The notes beneath the pieces were generated by a model that worked only from the letters and a program-made list of their open reading frames with translations, was not told the DNA's origin and did no database searches. A stretch of DNA of 55,000 nucleotides from Salpingoeca rosetta (lineage: Eukaryota > Opisthokonta > Choanoflagellata > Craspedida > Salpingoecidae): assembly GCF_000188695.1 (NCBI RefSeq), contig NW_004754926.1, positions 1,061,249-1,116,248 on the forward strand, written 5' to 3'. Shown in pieces: positions 1 to 12,392 of this stretch. The position numbers and the translations under genes are program-made. Positions within the stretch are counted from its first letter, which is position 1; the number at the start of each line of letters is the position of its first letter.

Positions 1-74
1 AACACGTTCTCGTACCACCCGTTCAGCGGTTCCCATCGCAGCGCAGCCACGAGCTCAACATCTCTCTCCTCATC

Positions 75-924
75 ATGGCGGTACGTGCATGTGAACGAGG
101 GATGGGACGCCGTACACGTGCGACTTTATTGTGATGTTGCAGAGTGTTGAAGTTTCTCCTTTCGTTTCAGCCGCCGACTGCATCTGTGCGTGTTCTGCCT
201 GTCGCCTTTCCTCCACTCATCACCTTGTGTTTGTCATATTCTTCTCTTCACTCTCCCCTCCCCCATGTCCACCTACCCCCTTTGTTTCCCCTTTTACTCC
301 TTGCTTCTCCCTCTCACAACGGTTTCCAGTCATCCATGTGGTGGCTTGTCGACGGCACGGCCGTTGGCCTGGGCACTGCCGTGGCTGTCACCAGCTTCGG
401 CATCACTGCGTCCCAGTACCTCAGCTACCTAGGCGTACTGGAGTGAGTCGTGTTGTGCACATGTTGTGCATGTGTTGAGCACGTGTATGCTTGTATTCAT
501 GTGTGTGTGTGGTGTACGAGCGCGTGTATGTGTTGCGCTGCTGCTGTTGCTGCTGTTGTTGTACGGTGTGCTGTGCACCTCAAAGGGCATCGTCTCTGTC
601 TCTCTACATCCCTCTCCCTGTATCTGATCTTTCTGTGATTTCTGACCGTGTTGCTTCATGTCTTTCGTGTCCCTCACCCATGGAAACACACACACACTCT
701 CTCTCACTCACACACACACACACTCACACTCACACACACTCACTCACACACATACACTCACTCACACACACACACACACACACATACAAATACTCAATCA
801 CTCACCAACACAAACCAGGTGGGCACAGCCGGACTTCTTCTACGTGCAAGCCACCCTGATCCCCATCTTGTTCCTAGCCACCATGTCCTTTGGCCTCCTT
901 GGTCGACAGCTCGCACGAAGATGA
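75..924 (+). CDS. Small two-helix membrane protein, unrecognised
   Basis: Three exons (75-80, 330-442, 819-924) join in phase to give about 74 residues ending in TGA. Donors are GTACGT and GTGAGT, and acceptors end in CCAG. The product has two hydrophobic stretches: a Gly/Ala/Thr-rich one around residues 11-33 and a stronger one around residues 48-68 (starting near YVQATLIPILFLA). It ends in Arg-Arg, the kind of basic tail seen on small ER or mitochondrial membrane subunits. The ATG at 75 is the only start that keeps exon 1 in phase, but the frame is also open back to the window edge, so a longer N-terminus is possible. The second intron is mostly (CA)n. I do not recognise the family. A small subunit of a larger membrane complex is a guess from size and topology only. 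Confidence 0.55.
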
Positions 925-981
925 CGCAGCAAGGGTCCCTGCACAGCACAACACCCCTAAGCAAGACACACACACACACAA

Positions 982-1036
<55 letters not shown>

Positions 1037-1466
1037 ATCACACACACCCGCGCCAGCTGTTGTAGATAATTAAGCAATATCATCACTAAACATTCTACAA
1101 AGCAATCCAACAACAGCCAGGAAGACGAAGCACCCCTTCTTGCTGCTCGTTCTTCTTCTTTGCGTGGCTGGAGGCAACAACTACAAACACTTTTGTTGGG
1201 GTGAACATCACATCTCACATCACCGCGTGTGAGCAGGGCTGGCTCACAGACACTGACTTGGCTTGACTTTGCAAACCAATATCAGTGCAGCACCTTTGAG
1301 AAAGAACGCTCAGCACAAAACAACGACGACGACGCCACCATCATCGACACCATCACCTCTCCCTGTAGCAACTGATTCAGGGCACGGGCTGCGTGTTGTT
1401 CAGTCCCGACCCACAATACAGCGCACACACAAAGCACAGTGGCGGCCGTTGGCCGCTACTGACGGC
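925..1466. other. Gap between the small membrane gene and the giant receptor gene
   Basis: This stretch should hold the 3' UTR of the upstream gene and the promoter and 5' UTR of the next. It contains a (CA)n run at about 967-1040 and otherwise unremarkable sequence. There is no ATG anywhere in it, which matters for the start of the downstream gene. Confidence 0.6.
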
Positions 1467-4400
1467 CTGTGGTGCTTGCTGCTCGCTGCTGCCCTCGTCC
1501 TCGCTGCCTGCGCTCCAGGTGACACACCCTACTCAGCATACCTGCTTGCCTTTGATTCCTGCACGTGTGTTGGGGTGGGGGCTTCGTGCACACCTACCTT
1601 CGCGCACACGCACATCCACACACACACACACACACACACACATCCACACAAACGCACACACATACACACGCAAACACACACACAACCACACACACACACA
1701 CACATACACACACATCCACACAAACGCACACACATCCACACGCAAACACACACACAACCACACACACACACACAAACGCACACACATACACACGCAAACA
1801 CACACACATCCACACACACACACACACATCCACACACACACACACATCCACACACACACACTCTCTCTCTCTGCCTCTGTCTCATTTCCACGCACAACCT
1901 CACTCATAAACACACTCACTCTACCCTCCTGCTTCCCCTCTTCATTCTTCTTGCACGTGGTTCTGCGCGACATTCACTTGCTCGCAGCGTCACTGGCAGC
2001 AGGACCACTGGCACCATGTACTGAATGCACAGCCGTGGCTGTGTTCGACTCCGCCGGCGTTACAGGCACCGTCGAGTTCCAACCATGTTGTGGCAACAAG
2101 TTTCTCGTGGATGCGCGTCTGTCCGGCCTCCCCGCCAACGACTCGTACACTCTGATGCTCCACGCGCGCCCTGCCATTCACACGTGCGACATCATCCGCC
2201 TCGGGCTCCCGTATGGCGCTGCCCCAAACAAGCAGCAGACATCCGTCCACGACTGGATGCAGTATGAAGCAGCCTGTGCCCGTGACGAGAACCTCTGTGC
2301 GGTGGGAGACCTGACTGGCAGCGCGGGCGGCGCATTTGATGCGTCGCAGTGCACGTCCGGTTCGTGCTTCTCAACCTTGGTGGACCAGGCTGACCTGCCC
2401 CTCCAAGGACCCGCAGCCATCGTGCACCTCGCCCTAACGGTGCGCTCCACATCTCTCCAGGCAGACGGCATCACGCCCAGCACCATCGCATGCGCCCATG
2501 TGCAGGCTGTCGCCGGCCAGCCCCCAAGGCTCGCCACGCACGACGTGCTGGAGGCTCGTTTCCGCGACTCGCCGTTCATCCTCGGATACATGCGCATGTG
2601 GCAGCCATCCAACCACTCCAACCAGGCCACCGCCGTGTTTCTGGAATACAGGTACCTCAACTCGCTGCAAGGCAGAAGCGAGGGCCACTCGTTCACATCC
2701 ACGCCAACCCAACAGGCGCAGACGCCGCAAGCGAAACGACGGTTTTCGGATCATGGACAACAGCACACATCCACACAAACGCACACACATACACACGCAA
2801 ACACACACACACACATCCACACACACACTCTCTCTGCCTCTGTCTCATTTCCACGCACAACCTCACTCATAAACACACTCACTCCACCCTCCTGCTTCCC
2901 CTGTTCATTCTTCTTGCACGTGGTTCTGCGCGACATCCACTTGCTCGCAGCGTCACTGGCAGCAGGACCACCGGCACCATGCACTGAATGCACAGCCGTG
3001 GCTGTGTTCGACTCCGTCGGCGTTACAGGCACCGTCGAGTTCCAACCATGTTGTGGCAACAAGTTTCTCGTGGATGCGCGTCTGTCCGGCCTCCCCGCCA
3101 ACGACTCGTACACTCTGATGCTCCACGCGCGCCCTGCCATTCACACGTGCGACATCATCCGCCTCGGGCTCCCGTATGGCGCTGCCCCAAACAAGCAGCA
3201 GACATCCGTCCACGACTGGATGCAGTATGAAGCAGCCTGTGCCCGTGACGAGAACCTCTGTGCGGTGGGAGACCTGACTGGCAGCGCGGGCGGCGCATTT
3301 GATGCGTCGCAGTGCACGTCCGGTTCGTGCTTCTCAACCTTGGTGGACCAGGCTGACCTGCCCCTCCAAGGACCCGCAGCCATCGTGCACCTCGCCCTAA
3401 CGGTGCGCTCCACATCTCTCCAGGCAGACGGCATCACGCCCAGCACCATCGCATGCGCCCATGTGCAGGCTGTCGCCGGCCAGCCCCCAAGGCTCGCCAC
3501 GCACGACGTGCTGGAGGCTCGTTTCCGCGACTCGCCGTTCATCCTCGGATACATGCGCATGTGGCAGCCATCCAACCACTCCAACCAGGCCACCGCCGTG
3601 TTTCTGGAATACAGGTACCTCAACTCGCTGCAAGGCAGAAGCGAGGGCCACTCGTTCACCATCCACGCCAACCCAACAGGCGCAGACGCCGCAAGCGAAA
3701 CGCGCCGCTGTCGCTCTGCGGGCTCCCTCTTCGACCCTTTCAACATCATCAACACAGCAGTGTGCACGGCAGAGTCCACCACCGCGCAGTGCCCCGTCGG
3801 TGCGCTGTCTGCGCGCCACGCCCCCCTCAACATTGCCAGCAACTGGTCAAGCGTGTTTGTCGTGGACGCCGCCCTGCCGCTCACAGGCGCAGCCAGCGTG
3901 CAGCAGCGCTCTCTCGTCATCAACGAGCTCGCTGACGTTGGCCGCCTCGCATGTGCGACGCTGGTGGCGCCAGAAGTGCGCACCGTCACGGCACACTTCT
4001 ACGGCGACGTTGCTGGCTCGATCGCATTTTCCCAGGCCAGCACAGACATGCACGCCACCATCACCGTCAGCCTGCACACCGCCACCAACGACACGCATCT
4101 GTTTGTGCGCGTGCACGAGCTGCCACTGTTACAGGGCGTGAGCAGCAGCGATGAGGGCGTGTGCAACACGACGGGACGCGTGTACAACCCCGACAGCTTG
4201 CCTGCATGCACGGCTGCCACAGCCAGTGCGGACGGGTGTGCCCCTGGCGACATTGGCGGCCGGTGGGGTGTGGTGAACGTGACAGCGACAGGCACCAGCA
4301 GCAGCAGCAGCAGCAGCAATGATGGCGGAGTGCTTGTTGATGGCGGGGTGACGCTGTTTGGGCCTCGAAGCATTGCTGGGCGGTCTGTTGTGCTGAGCAG

Positions 4401-7400
4401 GGCTGACGGGCGCGTTGTTGGGTGTGGGAACATTGGGTTTAGTGGGGGTGTGAAGACGCTTGTGTCGCGGTTTGTTGGGCCGCGCGTGTTTGGGAGCGTG
4501 ACGTTTCGGCAGCTTGTTGGGCGTGCTGAGACGGAGACGAGTGTGCTTGTTGATCTTGTTGACGCTGACGGGAGTGGTGCTGGGAGCGATGCTGGGGTTG
4601 TGTGGATGATCAGCGGGGAAGCACCTGAGGACGGGGTGAACTGTGAGGGGGCGTTGAGCGGGAGCGTGTTCAACCCGTTTGGGGTTGTGTGCGATGGCAG
4701 TGGTGACTGCGGTGAGCTGTGTGGTGGAGCCGATGAGCAGGCGCAGCTTGGGTGCCGTGTTGGGGACCTGAGCAGCAAGCATGGTGCAGCTGCTGTTGGG
4801 AGACGGTACATGGTGACTGACGTGCAGCTTCCACTGTCTGGCGCCAACAGCATCGAGGACCACGTCTTGACCCTGGGCAGCTCACAGGACAGTTCACAGG
4901 ACAGCACGGGCTCGTGTGCACGTGTGATGCCATTGAGGCCATCGCTCGCATCTCCGCTGGCTACCTGCACGGCGAAATTCGCCTCTCCCAGCTGTCCCCC
5001 TTCTCCCCTGTCGTCATCCAATCCAGCGTCTCTGGCGCCGACATTGCCCAGACGCAGTACACGGTGTCAGCTTACGACCAGCAGTCACCTTACTTCCTCT
5101 CGGAACGCGCCCCTTGTGCTGTCGATGCCACGGCTCCAGTCCTCCAGGTGCGCGTGCTTCTGTACACGCTTGTATATGATTGTTTGTGCTGCTTCTTTGT
5201 GCTTCTGTGTGCTTCTGTATGCTTGTGTGCGTTGGCGGGGGAATCCTCGCCTCCTTATCACAATGCAACTGTTGGTGGTTTTCCCGCTTCTCTCTCTCAC
5301 TCACTCACACACACACACTCTCTCTCTCACTCTCTCTCACTGACACACACACACACACACTCTCTCTTTCCCCACCTCTCACGCACACACAACCACCACA
5401 CCATGGTGCACACGCTCTTGCATGCGCACGCATCCACGCAGGCGCTGCTTGATCTTGGGCCGTTTCCAGTGTCATTGTCTTCCCAGGGCGACCCCACCAT
5501 TGCGCACACAGACACGTCAGTGAATGCCACGCTGTATGGACGCACATCGCTCCTCGGTCAGGCCCTCGGGCTGGCGGCTGGTGGCCACGGCGCGTGTGGT
5601 CGCATCACATACGCCAGCAGCGACGTGATCACCGCAGCGGCGTCCTTTGCTGAAAACTCAACCGTCACAGGCATTGTGCTCTTTGAGCAGGACCCGAGCG
5701 TGCTGCAGACAACTGTGACGGTCACCCTTGCGCTTGCCAACACATCTGCACACATGCCGGTAGACACGGCGCATGTGCGACTGTATGTTGTGGAAGGCGG
5801 TGGCGACGGCAGTGGCGTTGGTGATGCGGGCGCGCTGGAGGCGTGCCGCCGCGGTGACTGGCGGCTGTTCAACCCAACAGCAGCCGAGGTTGACAGCAGC
5901 AGCTACGCCGATGACTGTCGCAGTGACGCTGCCTCATGCGCTCTCGGTCAGTTGCTGGACACTGCGGAATTACTGTCTTGTTTACTGAGATGAAAGCGGT
6001 CATTTATTGCTTCTGTGTGTGCGAGCATGTGTGCGCATGCGCGTACGTTGCGGGGATTGATCTACACAGCAAGCTCCAAGCTTCACCTACCCACCGATTT
6101 ATTGGTCCATTCAACGCACACGCGTGCATACACGCGCATATGTGTGCGTCTGCACTCACACAACGATATGCGCTCACTCATACACGCAACCACACGCACA
6201 AACACACACTATCACACGCACATACAGGAGATGTTGCGGGGCGACAAGGGTACGTGACACTGGACACAACAACGCATTCGTCTTACGTGTTCAGCGATGG
6301 AGCACTTGTGCTAAGCGACAGCGAGGGCGAGAGCACCAGCATCGTCGGCCAGCTGCTGGCGGTTGTCGCTGAGGAGGACAGCGCCTTGCTGGGCTGCGCA
6401 CCGATTGGCCAGCTTGAGGAGCGCGTTGTGTCTGCCACAGCCGGCTCCTCCACCGTCACTGTTCGCCAGTCGTCGCCGCTGCTACCCGCCACCGTCACCA
6501 CGGACTTTACACAGGCTGCCCAGACGCTGGCCCAGTTTCAGGTGTCCTCGCGCCCGCTCGACGCCCGTCTGCCAGAGGAGCAGCCGTGTGGGCCTGCGTT
6601 TGTGGGCAGCACGTTTGCCCCGTACGCACCACGCGATTGCACGGTTGTTGCTGGCCGCCCCTGCGCGCAAGATGCGTTTGCTGCCGGAGATCTCAGCGGC
6701 AAGTTTGGGTTTGTGCAGGCGTTACGTCGCGCAAGGCACACGTTTGTTGACCACACGGTCACGCTGTTTGGGCCGCGGTCCCTCGCCTATCGCACGCTTG
6801 TGCTGATGCAGCTGGGCAATCTCCCTGCGGCGTGCGCGCAGCTGCTGCCCGTGGTTCCCGTCAACGCCAGTAGCAGCAGTGGTGCGGGAACAGAGGCCGT
6901 GTTCACCACCCCCAACGCGCCGTCTACGCTGTATCGTGGCAGCGTTGGCCTGCGCGCTGCATGGACAGACGCCCTCGCCAGCGTCGCTGTGCTTTCATCG
7001 CTGACCCGGAACGATGCGCACGTGTCGGCCCTTTCAGCAGCGATTGCTGTTGGAGAGGATGTGAGCGGCGCGACGTGGTCACAGCCGCCGCTGCCGCCTG
7101 CGCACGTGTGCGAGGCCTTCGTGAGCGACGCTGCCGCTGCTTTGACGCGGCCGCCGCCGCCACCCATGTGCAGCGAGAGCACGCTGCTTGGGCAGCTGGC
7201 GTGCGTGACTGCCAGTGCCATGGCGGAGCAGAGAAGCGCGCACGCGCTTGCATCGGACGTGCCGGTGCCCGCGTTGGAAGTGTTTGTGCTGCTATCAGTC
7301 CAGGAGGGTGACATTGGCATTGGCTCGTCGTTCACGCTGGACGACGCTGACGCTTCACCGTTCCCCACACTGGGCACTGTGGTCAGCCTTGTGCCAACAG

Positions 7401-10400
7401 CCACTGTTCCCCACAGCGAGGCGGCCGGCACGGAAGCGCCGACGCTCACGGCTCTCCGCGCCATGCTGAGCGCTGATGCCCCGTCCATCGTCGACTTGTC
7501 AGCACAGCAGCTCGCTTTCTCCAATGGCGCTCGCGCGGTGGTGCTGCGTGCTGTGGCCTCGGCGCCTCGCCTTCATTACCTGCAGTTTATGCATGTGTCG
7601 TCCCTGCCGCCAGCTGCCACGACTGCAGTCGCCAACACAACAGCTATTGGTGCTGGTGCTGGTGCGTCCTACGCACTTGTGGGCGTGCTGCTGCCATTGC
7701 AGCCTGAACCGCCAGCAGGTGCTGGTCGCGCGTGTGCTGCTCTGACGGCGGTAGGTGAGCAGCAGGCGTGCAGTCTCCTCTGCAGCGGCGGCTGCACGGG
7801 ACCAGCGCCCTCGGAGTGTGTGGGTGGGTGCCGTAGCCTTGAGTTTGCCGGCCAGTGTCTGGAGACATGCGAGCAGCTCAGCAACAGCTCCTTCACCCAG
7901 GGCGCAACGTGCAAGGCGTGCCACTTTGAATGCGCAGGTGGCGGGTGCACAGGTCCCACCCCACGCGACTGCGTTGGCGGCTGCCGTCACGCGTATGATC
8001 CCGCGGCTGAGGCCTGCGTGCGCGCTTGTCCGCTCGGCACGCTCGCTGGCGATGACGGCGTGTGTGCGGAGGACACACGCACTGGTCGCGTGGCGCAGGC
8101 AGTACTTCCCAGTGACGGTGAGCAGGAGCGCGTGGTGGAGTTCTGGCAGGTGTCGGGCAGCAGCGACACGACCATCAGCCAGCGCGGCCTCGACGCGTAC
8201 GTGTCGTCGTCTGCGTATGTGTGGGAGGTCCGTGAGCTGCGCACGTCGTTGCCGGTGTTTGGCGATGACGCGTGCAGGGACGACGTCGTTGGGGGCGTGT
8301 TCAACCCTGCGCAGTCCACTCGCGACTGCACCACCGCGGATCCCTTTGGCTGCCCCGTGGGCCAGCTCAGCCGCAGACATGCCAGCATGCCGCTGCAAGG
8401 CAGCACCATCACGGACGTCGCCAGCCCCTTGTTTGGCCAAGATCTCATCTCAGGCCGCACGCTCGTCATCACCAGCGCAGACGGCACGGAGCGCCTGTGC
8501 GCCGTCATCTCGGTGCCGCTTCACCACAGCACGCATGTCGTGCGGGCCGCCTTTACGTCGCCGTTGCAAGGCAGCGTGGTGGCGCGACAGGCAGTGCGCT
8601 TTGACGGCGTGGCGGCGGAGACGCTGCTTGCCGTTGACATGCGAGTGGTTGGTGCTGCGCTGGCGGCTCGCGGCCAGGTCACGCACGACTGGGAGGTGCG
8701 GGATGGCTCTGTGTTTCCACACGAGACGCTGCAGGCGGAGTGCGCTGCAACGGGCGCTCTGTTTGATCCATTCAACCAAGGCAGCAACGCCCGCTGTGGC
8801 CCAAGCACGATCCCTTCCTCCGTTAGCGGCTACCAGCAGAACTGCCGCGTCGGCGACTTGACGAGCAAGCACGGCGCCCTCGCCCTGAGCAGCGAAGTTG
8901 CGCTTCGGTTCCAGCGCGTGGACATCCAGCTGCCGCTCCTTGATGACGGAAGCGTCCTCAACCGCACACTGACTGTGTTGGATGGGGCGACGATGGATGG
9001 CGGTGGTGGTGAAGGTGGTGATGCTGGCGGTGTGCTGGCATGCGCTGGACTGATCACAGCCGAGCCGCGCCATCTCCTCGCCAACATCACGCTTGCGAGC
9101 AGCGGGCTGCTCACGGGTGCGGTGTCGTTCTTCCAGCGCACGCCTGATGACACACCCCTCGTTCGCATCGACGTCGAGGGCCTTGGCGGCGCCTTCGCTG
9201 ACTTTGGCGTGGTGGACGCTCCCCCTGCCGTTGCGTGTGCCCAGCACGGCGCGCCTGCGTGGTTCAGCCCGTTCACCTCCACCCACGACCCATCGCCCGT
9301 GGGCCTCCTGTCTGCCAAGGTTGGCTCGTTCGCTGGCGTGTTTGTCGGTGTGAGCGGCGCCGTGCTGCCAGACGCGGAACTGCCGCTCTCTGGCCCGCAC
9401 AGCATCGCTGGCCGAACACTCGTCGTGACAAACGCGACAACGGGCGCGGCAGCCGTGTGCGCGCGCATTGTGGACACTGAGTGGCGCAGGCGCGCCGTCG
9501 CCGATGTGCGTGGGAGCGTCGAGGGCAAGGTTGTGTTTGAGCAGCAGCACGACGTGTCGCAGGAGACGATGATCACGGTTTCGCTCGCTGCGAGTGCACA
9601 GGCGCCAGCGGGCCCCTTTGTGTGGCAGCTGCAGAGCGATGCGTACAACTGCACCGTGGGCACTCCCCTCAACTCGTACAACGTGTGTGTGGCTGAGAGC
9701 TGCGATTACGAGGCGCAGTGCGGGCTAGCCGCGCAGCAGCGCGGGTGCACTGTTGGTGATTTGACAAGCAAGCATGGTGTGCTTTCTGTTTCGCCAGCGG
9801 GCGTGTCTGGCGTGTTTTCCGACCTTCTCCTGCCTGTCAGCGAGGATGTGTCTGGGAGCGTGCTTGTTGTGTACACGGAGGACACGAGCGAAGTGGTTGG
9901 CTGTGGGAGTGTTCGTGTCGTGCAAGCTCCAGCAGACCGCACGACCACGACCACCACAACCACAACCACGACTACCACAACCACCACGACTACCACCACA
10001 ACCACGACTACCACCACGACTACCACCACAGCCTCGACGACCCAAGCCCGACCAACCACCACGACTGCCACACAGCGTATGTGTTGCCACCACCGCCTCT
10101 GTGTTGTTTGCACATAATGGTTACGTGCTGCATCATTTCTCGCTGGCAGCCTGCGTATGTTGTCTTACCTGCGAACTCGTTGCATTTTCAGCTCATGCAC
10201 GGTTGCAAACGCACATTCGCAAACTCACAAACGACACCCTGCACACACACTACACACACACAATGCACGCACATCGCCCACACATGGATTTGCACACACA
10301 TACACGCACACTCCACGCACGCACACTCCACACAAACACACACACACACTCCACACACCCCATACACACATACACACTCCACACACGCACACTCCACACA

Positions 10401-12319
10401 AACACACACACACTCCACACTCCACACACGCACACTCCACACAAACACACACACACTCCACACTCCACACTCCACACTCCACACTCCACACAAATACACA
10501 CACACACTCCACACTCCCCGCAGGTGTGACACGATATGCGCTGCTAGAGCTTGTTGGGCTTGGCTCCGTCACTAACAGCATGGTGGATACGCTTGCAAAC
10601 ACATTGCATGGCGAGATTGCATCAGCGTGCGCGTGCAGCGTGCAGGTGACGATTGTGGATATCATCAACACACGCGACAGCAGCAGCAGCAGCGGCAGCG
10701 GCAACCGTCGTCGTCGTGCCACAACGTCAATTCAGGTGTTGTATTCAGCGAGCAGTAGTGTTGTGTCTGGTGCGCTGCTGGCGGGCGCCATGGATGCTGC
10801 CGTGTCATCTGGTGGTGTGCTGACACGGCTACGCACAAGCAGCGGTGGTGGTACGTTTGCCGACGTGAGCGGCGTGTTTCAAGGGGATGTTTCTGCCACG
10901 GAGGCTGCGGCGCGGTCATCGGAGACGGGTGCTGACAGCGGCGCGAGCTCGGGTGGCGGATCTGGCAGTGTTCCCATCCCCATCATTGCTGGCGCTGCCG
11001 GCGGGTTTGTTGTGCTGTGTGCGCTGATCGCGTGCGTGGTTGTTCGGGGCCGCCGCCGCCGTCATCGTGGCGATGCGCTTCGCGACATCAAGTCGTGGAG
11101 CAGCGGTGGGCGGCACGGCACGGCGACCAGCACGGCGTCGGCGGCAACAACAGTGGGACACGGGGCGAGACCGTCACACTCGTCCTCCATTTACCTGCTG
11201 GGCAGCCAGAGCACCGACGCGCCGTCGCCACCCATGCGCGGCCGCACATACACCAACGGCGGCACAAGCAAGCTGCCGTGTCCAGACACCACGGACAGCG
11301 AAGGGTATGCCATCCCCTCTGTCATCTTTAGTCAGGGGCACAAGGCCGGCACGTCCGGCGAGGAAGGCGGGCTGGGGCTGGCAGACAACAACGCGGCCGA
11401 GCCTGCGACGGCATACATCAAGGCCATGCCACTCAAGCCGCTTCGGGGCGATGGCAGCGCTGGCGGCGTGGTGGACAAGAATGCGACATCGGCGTCGGCG
11501 TCACTGCCAGGCGGGGATGCGCGTCGCTCCATGCTGCTGCCACGCCCCAGCAGCTGCGTGGTTGCGCGTGCCCTGCACGACTATGATTCGGCCGAGGACA
11601 CGGTTCTTGCCCTCAAGGCCGGCGACATGGTGGAGGTGACGGAGAAGGCGGACAATGGGTGGTGGTGCGGGAAGATTGGTGCGCGCTCCGGCTGGTTCCC
11701 ATCGTCGTTTGTGCAGGTGGAGACGGTGGAGGAGACGGTGGTGGATGATCTGCCATCGCGCCTGCCCTCCGTTGTAGAGCGTGCAGAGCTTGAATCTGGC
11801 GACCGCACTGCCGGTCGTGACAGCAGCGGCGGCGGCAGCAGCAGCAGCAGCAGGGACAACAAGCGCACATCTCTTCTCCCTCCTCCTCCCCCGCGGCTCG
11901 CTGCAGCAACGGTAGCAGCTGGGGCGTCGAAGGCAGGTGAGGAGGAAAAGGCAACGAAAGACGGGCGCAAGCGGCCAACACCACCACAGCGCAATTCGTC
12001 CACAGCTGCCAGCCTGAACACGAGCAATACAGCACCACCTGCAACCTCAACAGCCGCGCGGGCACAAGGGCTGATGGGCGCCTTGAACAAACAGCTGGCA
12101 GCTCAGCTGGGGCAGCAGCAACAGCAACAACAGCAACGGCAAACGCGCGCTAAGCCTGTCAAGCCTGAAAGGAAGCAAAGCAAGTCTTCACCATCGTCAT
12201 CATCGCAGCCAGTCAGTGCCCCGACCAACACGACACAACAAGCATCCACACCAGCGGAGTCTGCTGTCGACAAGACTCGCGACAACAACAGCAGCAATAA
12301 CAGCACCAGCCATACCACC

Positions 12320-12392
<73 letters not shown>

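Noticed and set aside
491..1073. Open frames rich in His-Thr or Cys-Val across CA/TG repeats (also near 1600, 19800, 23300, 30500, 50500)
   Set aside because: Any (CA)n or (TG)n run reads open in most frames as His-Thr or Cys-Val repeats; these lie in introns or intergenic DNA and carry no conserved sequence.
9940..10076. Possible intron hidden in the poly-Thr region
   Set aside because: The frame is open and matches a Thr-rich stalk before the membrane. A clean GTATGT donor in the right phase follows it, so it is better read as coding.
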